Below, piece by piece: positions 15,401 through 21,523 of a stretch of 21,523 nt of DNA. Positions within the stretch are counted from its first letter, which is position 1. Every line of letters starts with the position of its first letter. This stretch comes from a virus. A program made the translations under genes and the position numbers. The notes beneath the pieces were generated by a model. That model worked only from the letters and a program-made list of their open reading frames with translations. It made no database searches and had not been told where the DNA came from. The DNA lies in IMG/VR virus record IMGVR_UViG_3300020436_000116, positions 1-21,523 of that record; one strand, written 5' to 3'.

Positions 15401-16169
15401 ATTTGGTTTAAAAACACCTGTTGCTAATGAACCTTTTGGACAAATGATAGAAGGTGATAGAAGAATATATGACAAGAAAGTAAGAGCAGGTGATGATGGG
15501 ATGGTTGTATTAAAGAAATTTTGGAATGAGTTAGCTTCAACTATTCCTGGGTACAATAACAATTTAAGACCAATGAGAAATTGGGTCACTGGCTCATTTA
15601 TTGAATACCCTGCTGGTTATGGTTCAGATAATATGGACATTTTAAATCCAATAAAAGAAACTAATAGCGTTAATAATACTGTCCTAACTACTTTGTCAGA
15701 ATTAGGGGCGAAAGTAACACAACCTTCTGATACTTTGTCTTTAGGGCAGTTACCTAGTGGTCAACCAATAGATAGTGGGATAAAGTTAACCTATGATGAG
15801 CATCTTGATTTAATTGAAGAGACTGCTTTTGTAAAAATTAATGGTGTCACTATGGTTCAATCATTAAACAAGATTATTCAAACTCCACAGTTTCAACAGT
15901 TATTGAAACAAGCGAGAGGAGAATACATAACTCAAACCAATATGGATGTTTCTGTAGGGGCATCTGAATATGCTAGAGCTTCTGCTGAAGATGCTTTAAG
16001 AGATGAAATTAATAAATATAAAAAAGCAGGGAAACAAGTTTGGTTAAATAAAAATCCTCAACGTAAAATAGAATATGATAGAGCTAATGCAGCAGTGAAA
16101 AAACAAGCAAGTGAGGATTTTTTAAGTAATCCTTTGTTTGACATCACTTCCTCATCTTCAAATAACTAA
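12447..16169 (+). CDS. internal virion protein D (T7 gp16-like ejection protein)
   Basis: The 1240-aa protein is close to T7 gp16 (1318 aa) in length and lies last in the gp14-15-16 order. Recognisable parts are INSILSGPETHAVNILSTAL (about 554-573), a motif I know from large marine-phage internal proteins, then the HPVGRVFLPFVRTPVNIFKA region (about 765-785) followed by a hydrophobic stretch (EMVTGAAIWGTAGVVAMG, about 816-833). The C-terminal third is helical. T7 gp16 has an N-terminal lytic transglycosylase domain; I see no such motif here, and the first 80 residues are a Lys/Glu-rich helix. No Shine-Dalgarno precedes the ATG, which lies 39 bases after, and in frame with, the gp15 stop. Confidence 0.87.
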   Translation: MTETPSNKKGFLKNLDENIQDAQAKTVDFFDNAFGGDKRTLEEIKENRQRIRDEGIAKRKKIDADLKKTKASKVIRGTISGPLKAINETVEFVDDIYDYAAGNPYDNNEIIDLKALGLEIQGDKEDWAYTLPQAVSQFLLPTGLVGKGLKATKLAGMNNAWARNALAGFITDAVVQDPFEENLFNMIDQHPSLANPISELLKAKTKDEISVAEARLRQAGGGFIAGEALTVLGLGIKGIKKVPDVFERITKRFSRRDEILMTDDVVDNLGDEIIDLNLPNKVTKGGQKVETTFNTKTNTKGKYYKTETLTGGGNDEAARLIIDRATKLRDLDANNSWPYKRTFSDMIDNANKLLPRETVEAAVRFNARYGRGGEEDLPAVLISMNQLMNENAIKLARLSKTMDESLASGNLEGLKNIKADFIKEAEVLDGLILLNKPLKTIPAQTLAANRAAGGVSRAGATIQDLRGRTPTEKAIDQASNLRSVVKEAEDPLPQFSIKEIIDLAEKGDKKSLKQLRIITKRLQAAKGNPAALQKMGKYDAIARVSSAVMKGQNEIFINSILSGPETHAVNILSTALNSVARPLEQTLGSAVTGDLTGSLRGAKELYYLGESISESLKAAKLAFEIEDNIINPGAMIQDADRFTIRMEGDNLLASMVNLFGTAIRLPSRFLLAEDEFFKSLNFRSYVKATAWEDGVKKGLKGKDLTNHIQKQFDGTIEIVNTNSFKNVKDKKITELYEKAQDYAAETTFTKNLDPDGIGGRVQNIAQHPVGRVFLPFVRTPVNIFKAQARRTPGINILMQDYRQALRSADPSIAAKARGEMVTGAAIWGTAGVVAMGQNNPLSELTITGGGPSNIDLLNQKRATGWQPYSFRFILKDKDGNVRMGKDGKPRYKYVSYKRLDPWSSFLMMAADGAAIMGGLTKQDRDDWAVAASVALGRNITNKTYLQGITELSDLLQKPYKLEQWVSRRLASTVNPYSSLGRSVKKFGLKTPVANEPFGQMIEGDRRIYDKKVRAGDDGMVVLKKFWNELASTIPGYNNNLRPMRNWVTGSFIEYPAGYGSDNMDILNPIKETNSVNNTVLTTLSELGAKVTQPSDTLSLGQLPSGQPIDSGIKLTYDEHLDLIEETAFVKINGVTMVQSLNKIIQTPQFQQLLKQARGEYITQTNMDVSVGASEYARASAEDALRDEINKYKKAGKQVWLNKNPQRKIEYDRANAAVKKQASEDFLSNPLFDITSSSSNN

Positions 16170-16171
16170 TC

Positions 16172-19100
16172 ATGGCTACTAACACCGTAAATAACATTAC
16201 AGCTTCTACAGCAACATCGCTTACATCCAATGGGACAACTGGCCCTTATTCTTTAAATTTTGAATATGCGACTGAACTTGATGTTGAAGTTTTTGTAAAT
16301 GGAGTAAAGAAAACTAGAATAACAGATTACACATTTACAAGTGCAAGTCAAATAACTTTTACTACTGCACCTGCTAATGGGGCATCAATACTAATTCAAA
16401 GAAATACTCAGGTATCAAGTACAGCTTTTATCTTTCAAGACGGTAGTGTCTTATCAGCAACAGAATTAAATAATATTAATACACAACTACTACACGCAAT
16501 ACAAGAACTTGTAGATGATTATGTAAAAAAAGATGGTTCAGTACCTGTAAGGGCAAATCTTGTATTTGAAGGTAGCACTAATGATGCTAATGAAACAACT
16601 TTAGCAATAACAGATCCTACTGCTGATAGAACAATTACTATACCTGACATTACAGGAACACTTGTAACTACAGGAGATACAGGAACAGTAACGTCAACAA
16701 TGATAAATGACGGAACTATTGTTAATGCTGATATTAATGCAAGTGCAGATATAAGCGGTTCTAAATTAGCAGATGATTCTGTAACTTTAGCCAAACTTGG
16801 ATCAGGTGCGTTACCAACAGATATAACTGTAGCAAGTTCCAATATTGTAGATGGCACTATAGTAAACGCTGACATTAATGCAAGTGCAGCTATACAAGGA
16901 ACCAAAATTTCTCCTGATTTTGGTAGTCAAAACATAACAACAACTGGCAACGGAACTGTAGGGGGTACTTTAGGAGTCACAGGCAATAGTACCTTATCAG
17001 GAACTCTAACTATCACAGGTGCTATTGATGCTAATGGTGGTGCTGTTATTGATAATATTCAAATAGGAATAACAAATGATAATGAAATAGATACTGTTTC
17101 TGGTAACTTAACTATTGATTCTGCTGGTGGCACTACAACTATTGATGATAATTTAACAGTAAGCGGTAACTCAACATTAAACGGAACTCTTGAAGTAACT
17201 GGAACATCAACTCTTGCTAATGTTACTGGTGGGGCTGTTGTAACCTCTGGCACTTCTACAAGTGATACCAAAGTTTATTCTGCGAAACGTGCAGGTGAAA
17301 TATTTTATGGAAAAGACACTGTAGCAGAAATTCAATCAGGTGAGACTTGGAGTAGCACAGATGACAAAGTTGCTACAACAGCAGCTATAGATGCTCGTAT
17401 TATTGACTTTGTAGATGATGTTGGTGGTTTTGATGCTATAGCAAATGAAACAAGTTTTCCTACAACAAATCCACAAGGAGCTGCTGGACAATCTGCAATA
17501 TTATCTATAGCTGCGGTATCAACAACTCTTACTCCTAATTCAAACGTAATAACTATTGCAAATGGAGCTGGAACAGGAAATACTGTAACAATAAATGGAG
17601 TAACACCAAGTACAATTCCTCAAGGTTTTGGACTTATTGTAGAGTCTACATCAACTTTACATACTTATAATTTTCATAGACTTGTTCCTAAAGCAACTGA
17701 AGTTAGTACTGTTGCTGGTATTGCTAGTAACGTAACTACGGTTGCTGGAATAAGTGCAAATGTAACTACGGTTGCTGGAATATCATCTAACGTAACTTCT
17801 GTTGCTGGTAATGCGTCAAATATAAATGCAGCAGTTTCTAATGCAAGTAATATAAACTCTGTTGCTGGTAATGAAACTAATATTAATAGTGCAGTTTCTA
17901 ATGCAACAAATATCAATACTGTTGCTGGTTCTATATCAAACGTAAATACTGTTGCTGGTTCTATATCTAGTGTAAATACAGCATCTTCAAATATAAATTC
18001 AATAGCAAACTTTGGAGATCAATATCAAGTAGCATCTTCTAATCCTTCTACAGATGGAGGAGGAAATGCTTTAGCTGCTGGTGATTTATATTTCAACACT
18101 ACTGCTAACGAATTAAAAGTTTATACTGGCAGTGCTTGGCAAGGTGGGGTTACTGCTAGTGGTAACTTTGCTGCTACTACTGGTAATAATTTTACTGGAG
18201 ATAATGTTTATGCTGATAATGCTAAAGCAATCTTTGGAACAGGACAGGATCTAAAAATACATCATTCAAGTAATCAATCGACTATTGAAGAAGTTAGTGG
18301 TAGTTTAAATATTACATCTAATGGAGCTTTAAGTTTCAACCCAAGTGGTTCTAATGTTGTTACTTTAGTAGGTAACTCAACTAAAGGATCAGGTCAAATA
18401 AAATTAAATTGTGAACAAAATTCACATGGAATAATTTTAAAAGGACCACCTCATAGTGCTGCTGCCTCATATACTCTTACACTTCCAAATAGTATTCTTA
18501 ATAATGGAGTTTTAAAAACAGACAGTAGTGGTAATACAAGTTTTGCTCTTATTGCAGAAGCTAATATTGCTGATGATGCTGTCACTGCTAATAAATTAGC
18601 AAGTAATTCTGTTGTATCTGATTCTATAGTTGATGGAAGTATCGTAAACGCAGATATAAATGCGAGTGCAGCAATAGCTTTATCAAAGCTTGCTACTGGT
18701 GCATTACCGTCAGCAATTACAATAGCCAGTGCAAACCTTGTTGATGGAACAATAGTTAATGGTGATATAAATGCGAGTGCAGCAATAGCAGGTACGAAAG
18801 TGACTCCTTCATTTGGATCGCAAAACTTATCTACGTCTGGTACTGCTGCTACAGGAGCATTAACAGTTACAGGTAATGTAGCAGTAACAGGAACAGTTGA
18901 CGGTAGAGACGTAGCACAAGATGGCGGTAAATTAGATGAACTATACGGTGGTTCTAATACATTAAAAAATACTGTAAATATTGCTGATGGTGTAACTGCA
19001 ACAACCCAATCAGCAAGTGATAACTCTACTAAAGTTGCAACAACAGCCTATACGGATACAGCAATATCAAACTTAGTTGACTCCGCACCTGGTACGTTAA

Positions 19101-20134
19101 ATACACTTAACGAACTTGCAGCAGCACTTGGAGATGATGCCAACTTCTCAACAACAGTTACTAACTCAATAGCAACTAAATTAGCAAATATTGTTGAAGA
19201 TACATCACCACAGCTAGGAGGTGACTTAGATGTAAATACTAAAAATATTTTAATTGGTGATTCTAGTGACGGATCAACTGATGATGTATTAAAAATTGGA
19301 GCTAGTGCAGATTTAAAACTATACCATACAGGTACAAACACATATATTAAAAATAGTACAGGTAATCTTTATATCTTTTCTTCAAACTTACGGATAGAAA
19401 ATGCAGATGGAAGTAAGTCTTATATAGAGGCAAATGATGGAGGAGCCACAGAACTCTATTACAACGGTAGTAAAAAGTTTGAGACAACGAGTTACGGTGC
19501 TTCTGTAACGGGAACTCTTTTAGCATCAGGAAATATTTCTTTATCAACTACTGGTAGTTTTAGAGGTGATGATAATGCAAAACTTGATCTAGGTAGTAGT
19601 AATGATCTACAAATTTATCACGATGGTACGCACTCATATATTGAAGAAACCCAAAATGGAAATTTAGTTTTAAAAACTAACCAAACAGGTACATACGCTA
19701 CTATTGCTTTACAGGCAGGAGAAGAAAACTCTCTCTTATGCCATAAAAATGGAAATGTAGAACTATATTTTGACGGCAGTAAAAAGTTTGAAACTACAAG
19801 TGCAGGGGTAACAGTTACAGGTGCATTGACAGCTACGGGTGACGTTACTGCTTTTTCCGACAAAACACTTAAAACAGATATAAACACTATTAATGATGCT
19901 CTTAGTACTGTTAGTAAATTAAGAGGTGTTTCATATAAATGGAAAGAAAACAACAAGCCTAGTATTGGTGTTATTGCACAAGAAGTAGAGCAAATAATTC
20001 CAGAAGTTGTACATACAAGCGAGCATGACGGTAAAGAAGTAAAATCTGTTGATTATGGAAAAATGGTAGGTGTTCTTATTGAAGCTATAAAAGAATTAAA
20101 AGCAGAAGTTGAAGAATTAAAAGGAGCTAAATAA
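16172..20134 (+). CDS. tail fibre (T7 gp17-like N-terminus, S74 chaperone C-terminus)
   Basis: The 1320-aa protein begins with a T7 gp17-type virion-attachment domain (about 1-115: SLNFEYATELDVEVFVNGVK, FIFQDGSVLSATELNNINTQ). The shaft is built from repeats: four DG(T/S)IVN(A/G)DINASA units (residues 180, 227, 821, 858), a decapeptide array (514-603), and three LK(I/L).H modules with two (Y/F)(N/D)GSKKFETTS units toward the end. The C-terminus (1229-1320) is an intramolecular chaperone of the S74 family, with the catalytic pair Ser1229 and Lys1234 (SDKTLK) and a terminal coiled coil. After trimerisation it should cut itself off before Ser1229. T7 gp17 is 553 aa, so this fibre is far longer. 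The stop overlaps the next start (TAATG). Confidence 0.93.
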   Translation: MATNTVNNITASTATSLTSNGTTGPYSLNFEYATELDVEVFVNGVKKTRITDYTFTSASQITFTTAPANGASILIQRNTQVSSTAFIFQDGSVLSATELNNINTQLLHAIQELVDDYVKKDGSVPVRANLVFEGSTNDANETTLAITDPTADRTITIPDITGTLVTTGDTGTVTSTMINDGTIVNADINASADISGSKLADDSVTLAKLGSGALPTDITVASSNIVDGTIVNADINASAAIQGTKISPDFGSQNITTTGNGTVGGTLGVTGNSTLSGTLTITGAIDANGGAVIDNIQIGITNDNEIDTVSGNLTIDSAGGTTTIDDNLTVSGNSTLNGTLEVTGTSTLANVTGGAVVTSGTSTSDTKVYSAKRAGEIFYGKDTVAEIQSGETWSSTDDKVATTAAIDARIIDFVDDVGGFDAIANETSFPTTNPQGAAGQSAILSIAAVSTTLTPNSNVITIANGAGTGNTVTINGVTPSTIPQGFGLIVESTSTLHTYNFHRLVPKATEVSTVAGIASNVTTVAGISANVTTVAGISSNVTSVAGNASNINAAVSNASNINSVAGNETNINSAVSNATNINTVAGSISNVNTVAGSISSVNTASSNINSIANFGDQYQVASSNPSTDGGGNALAAGDLYFNTTANELKVYTGSAWQGGVTASGNFAATTGNNFTGDNVYADNAKAIFGTGQDLKIHHSSNQSTIEEVSGSLNITSNGALSFNPSGSNVVTLVGNSTKGSGQIKLNCEQNSHGIILKGPPHSAAASYTLTLPNSILNNGVLKTDSSGNTSFALIAEANIADDAVTANKLASNSVVSDSIVDGSIVNADINASAAIALSKLATGALPSAITIASANLVDGTIVNGDINASAAIAGTKVTPSFGSQNLSTSGTAATGALTVTGNVAVTGTVDGRDVAQDGGKLDELYGGSNTLKNTVNIADGVTATTQSASDNSTKVATTAYTDTAISNLVDSAPGTLNTLNELAAALGDDANFSTTVTNSIATKLANIVEDTSPQLGGDLDVNTKNILIGDSSDGSTDDVLKIGASADLKLYHTGTNTYIKNSTGNLYIFSSNLRIENADGSKSYIEANDGGATELYYNGSKKFETTSYGASVTGTLLASGNISLSTTGSFRGDDNAKLDLGSSNDLQIYHDGTHSYIEETQNGNLVLKTNQTGTYATIALQAGEENSLLCHKNGNVELYFDGSKKFETTSAGVTVTGALTATGDVTAFSDKTLKTDINTINDALSTVSKLRGVSYKWKENNKPSIGVIAQEVEQIIPEVVHTSEHDGKEVKSVDYGKMVGVLIEAIKELKAEVEELKGAK
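16709..16900 (+). repeat. DG(T/S)IVNADINASA repeat pair, first block
   Basis: Two units start at GAC 16709 and GAT 16850 (141 bases, 47 codons apart). Each encodes DGTIVNADINASA followed by an I.G.K sequence. The same unit recurs at 18632 and 18743, and the flanking text (GALPTDITVASSNIVDG against GALPSAITIASANLVDG, then GSQN) is also shared, so a block of about 60 residues was duplicated within the fibre gene. Confidence 0.75.
17711..17980 (+). repeat. 30-bp / decapeptide tandem repeats in the fibre gene
   Basis: Nine consecutive 30-base units encode decapeptides of the form VAG(I/N/S)xSNVTT or AVSNA(S/T)NINS (fibre residues 514-603), followed by a degenerate tenth (ASSNINSIAN). The core GTTGCTGG recurs every 30 bases in most units. 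The repeat is exact in length and stays in frame, so changes in copy number would alter shaft length without breaking the protein. Similar VAG..(S/A)NVTT arrays are common in marine phage fibres. Confidence 0.9.
18632..18789 (+). repeat. DG(T/S)IVNADINASA repeat pair, second block
   Basis: Two units start at GAT 18632 and GAT 18743 (111 bases, 37 codons apart). They encode DGSIVNADINASA and DGTIVNGDINASA, and match the block at 16709-16900 at the protein level. Codon choice differs between copies (for example NADINASA is spelled differently), so the duplication is not recent. Confidence 0.75.
19294..19830 (+). repeat. duplicated fibre module (LxxYH ... GSKKFETTS)
   Basis: Two copies of a module of about 95 residues lie in tandem. 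Each opens with (K/Q)(L/I)YH.GT.(T/S)YI and closes with EL(Y/F)(N/D)GSKKFETTS followed by V(S/T)VTG.L.A(S/T)G. A shorter relative (DLKIHHSSNQSTIEE) is at about 18250. These are distal shaft units next to the S74 chaperone and probably lie close to the receptor-binding tip. Confidence 0.7.
19856..20131 (+). other. S74 intramolecular chaperone domain of the fibre
   Basis: This encodes fibre residues 1229-1320. It begins SDKTLKTDI with Ser1229 and Lys1234 spaced five apart, as the catalytic dyad is in endosialidase-type S74 chaperones. It continues with LRGVSYKWK and IGVIAQEVEQIIPEVV, both family hallmarks, and ends in an IEAIKELKAEVEELKG coiled coil. The domain assists trimer folding and is expected to be released by self-cleavage before Ser1229. 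Confidence 0.88.
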
Positions 20135-21054
20135 TGGCATTACAAAGTTCTGGAGCGATTTCTATAAACAATATTGCTACAGAATTTGGAGGCTCTACTC
20201 CACACTCTTTATCTGAATATTATGGAGTTGATTCGGGTGTCCCAAGTAGCGGTGAAATATCTATATCTGATTTTTACGGTGCAAGTAACTCTGTAACTCA
20301 AACGGCAAGTAACAACCAAACAAATATTGTTCTTTCTAGTGTTTTTGGTTCCGATTGGTCATCATCAATAAATAAAATATATAACGTTCCTAGCGGTGTA
20401 AATGTAGGTGCAACAAACACTCACGCAATTCATGCTAACTCTGGAATGGGAGGAACATTAAATATTGTTGTTGCTGGAACTGTTACTGGATATGGTGGCA
20501 CTGGCGGTAGTGGAGATACTGGAGCTACTACTTCTCAATCAGGTTTTAGCTTTATTTCTAATAATAATGCTGACCCTGGGCATGCGGGAACGGCTGGAGG
20601 AATTGCAATAAAAATAGATGTAAGTAATGTAACAGTCACAAACACTGGAACCATTTCTGGTGGCGGTGGCGGTGGCGGTGGCGGTGGCGGAGGTGCTTCC
20701 GATAGAAGATCTTTAGGATTAATTACTGGTGCATATACAGGGGGACATGGTGGTAATGGAGGAAACGGTGCTGGTTGGAATCAAAGTCAAACTAATGGTT
20801 CTTCTGGCGGTTCTCCTGGTACACTTACATTTTTTGGATCGACTACTTCGCCTGATGCTGACACTTCTGGGGGAGATGGTGGTAACGGTGGTACGTTAGG
20901 AAATGCTGGTCAAAACGGTGAGGATGGTGGCGATGCTAATGGTCCAGCCCCTATATATGATGGTGCGTCTGGAGGGGCTGGAGGGGCTGCTGGTGCTGCT
21001 ATCTCAGGAAGCCATACCTTATCAAATAGTGGCACAATAAATGGTTCAACTTAA
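20134..21054 (+). CDS. glycine-rich probable tail adhesin
   Basis: The 306-aa protein starts MALQSSGAISINNIATEFGG and repeats a related motif at about 38-50 (SSGEISISDFYGAS), a duplicated SSG.IS(I/F)..(F/I) element common at the N-termini of marine phage tail-tip proteins. A beta-rich middle leads to a glycine-rich C-terminal half with twelve Gly in a row (residues 176-187), GGHGGNGGNGAG, SGGDGGNGGTLGNAG and GASGGAGGAAGAAISG. This pattern resembles polyglycine-II adhesins such as gp38 of T-even-like phages, hence a receptor-binding guess. AAGGAG (20121-20126) and the TAATG overlap with the fibre gene support the start and co-expression with it. Homology to gp38 is not shown. Confidence 0.75.
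   Translation: MALQSSGAISINNIATEFGGSTPHSLSEYYGVDSGVPSSGEISISDFYGASNSVTQTASNNQTNIVLSSVFGSDWSSSINKIYNVPSGVNVGATNTHAIHANSGMGGTLNIVVAGTVTGYGGTGGSGDTGATTSQSGFSFISNNNADPGHAGTAGGIAIKIDVSNVTVTNTGTISGGGGGGGGGGGGASDRRSLGLITGAYTGGHGGNGGNGAGWNQSQTNGSSGGSPGTLTFFGSTTSPDADTSGGDGGNGGTLGNAGQNGEDGGDANGPAPIYDGASGGAGGAAGAAISGSHTLSNSGTINGST
20659..20694 (+). repeat. (GGTGGC)5 microsatellite encoding poly-glycine
   Basis: Five perfect GGTGGC hexamers (20659-20688) followed by GGAGGT encode twelve consecutive glycines. The tract stands out as a GC-rich island in AT-rich DNA. Slippage by whole hexamers would change the glycine run by two residues and keep the frame. Confidence 0.92.
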
Positions 21055-21523
21055 TTGGATATACCAGAAATTAACTTACCCGATACGGATTATATTCTTG
21101 TTCCACCTTCAACAATTTTTTATCCACCTGTGGCAGAGGAACCCTATCTAGATCCAATTCTTTTACCTTCTCTGGAACAAGTTGAGTCGGGTCTGGGAGG
21201 TCAGGGATCTTCTTCTGAAGAAGAAAAAGCATCTTCAAAGGAGGAAGAGTTACAGCTAAAACAAGAAACAATACCGCAGAACCAGCTAGTACCCAAAGAA
21301 ACTTTATCAAATGAAGAACCTGTAGCTACATTTAATATACCTTTTTTTGGGGAAATGCCTATACCTGCCCCTGAGGTCATTGCCTCCTCTGTGATCGCTG
21401 CTGGAACTGCAAGCGTTGTAAGCGTAGCAGGGGGTATTGCTATGCAATCAGTATTAGCTTTTATTAAGAAAACATTTAAGAAAATATTTACTAAAATTCT
21501 TAAAAAAGAAGTCGCAAATGTGA
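21055..21523 (+). CDS. Pro/Glu-rich protein with hydrophobic segment and basic tail, partial, TTG start
   Basis: An open frame runs from TTG 21055, directly after the previous TAA and in the same frame as it, to the window end (156 codons plus one base). The N-terminus is proline-rich and acidic (DIPEINLPDTDYILVPPSTI). The middle is Ser/Glu/Gln-rich. Residues 95-137 carry NIPFFGEMPIPAPEVIASS and a long hydrophobic, Ala/Val/Ser-rich stretch, followed by an amphipathic basic tail (KKTFKKIFTKILKKE, 138-152). This layout recalls a cyanophage protein family usually called structural or hypothetical. T7 has its holin at this place, so a membrane-active role is also possible. No ATG occurs before codon 101, which leaves TTG as the likely start, without a clear Shine-Dalgarno. 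Confidence 0.68.
   Translation, partial: MDIPEINLPDTDYILVPPSTIFYPPVAEEPYLDPILLPSLEQVESGLGGQGSSSEEEKASSKEEELQLKQETIPQNQLVPKETLSNEEPVATFNIPFFGEMPIPAPEVIASSVIAAGTASVVSVAGGIAMQSVLAFIKKTFKKIFTKILKKEVANV

Noticed and set aside
16519-17916. Several minus-strand ORFs inside the fibre gene
   Set aside because: They are shadows of the repetitive, Ser/Thr/Ala-rich fibre sequence; they mirror its repeats and show no independent features.
17711-17980. CRISPR-like array (30-bp periodicity)
   Set aside because: The units are contiguous with no spacers, they encode a decapeptide in frame, and they lie in the middle of a fibre gene.
21071-21310. Minus-strand ORF of 79 aa with an apparent N-terminal membrane segment
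   Set aside because: It lies antisense inside the open + strand frame starting at 21055, all supported genes are on +, and its hydrophobic start is the complement of the Gln/Glu/Lys-rich codons of the real protein.

Overview
This window is the virion-structure module of a T7-like podovirus (Autographiviridae-type organisation). Every gene I can support lies on the + strand and the genes are packed tightly. The DNA is AT-rich. The fibre repeat modules and the set of tiny Lys-rich proteins look like those I associate with marine phages of picocyanobacteria (Prochlorococcus/Synechococcus) or SAR11 bacteria. No host marker gene (psbA, hli, integrase) is in the window, so the host assignment is an inference.

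Layout. (1) 1-459: the 3' end of a T7 gp6-like 5'-3' exonuclease, the last DNA-metabolism gene, followed by a 140-bp gap with a weak hairpin and a TTGACA box. (2) 600-1009: two small ORFs, the second in the position and style of the T7 gp7.3 tail-assembly protein. (3) 1013-3561: portal (gp8), a short Pro/Lys/Val-rich ORF, and the scaffold (gp9). (4) 3561-4503: five consecutive tiny, very basic proteins, one carrying a single EF-hand-like loop. (5) 4624-5610: major capsid protein (gp10A), preceded by a structured leader and followed by a near-textbook intrinsic terminator (5632-5663), as in T7. (6) 5670-6120: three more small Lys-rich ORFs. (7) 6120-9757: tail tubular proteins A and B (gp11, gp12). 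(8) 9757-16169: the internal ejection proteins gp13 to gp16. (9) 16172-20134: a modular 1320-aa tail fibre with a T7 gp17 N-terminus and a self-cleaving S74 chaperone at the C-terminus. (10) 20134-21054: a glycine-rich probable adhesin. (11) 21055-end: a Pro-rich protein with a hydrophobic segment and basic tail, starting at TTG and running off the window.

How the genes work together. The scaffold and portal nucleate the procapsid built from the capsid protein. gp11/gp12 form the tail tube, gp13-16 form the internal core that is ejected to carry DNA across the envelope, and the fibre plus glycine-rich protein probably recognise the host. Many genes are coupled by TAATG or ATGA overlaps, so much of the window is probably read as long late transcripts with strong attenuation after the capsid gene.

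Most notable: two gene pairs (gp15/gp16, and glycine-rich protein/terminal ORF) lie in the same reading frame with only one TAA between them. A cassette of eight tiny basic proteins flanks the capsid gene, including an EF-hand mini-protein. A short upstream ORF overlaps the capsid start and carries an in-phase T-TTT-TTA slippery heptamer. gp12 holds two copies of an inserted beta-rich module. No lytic transglycosylase motif is visible in gp16 or elsewhere.
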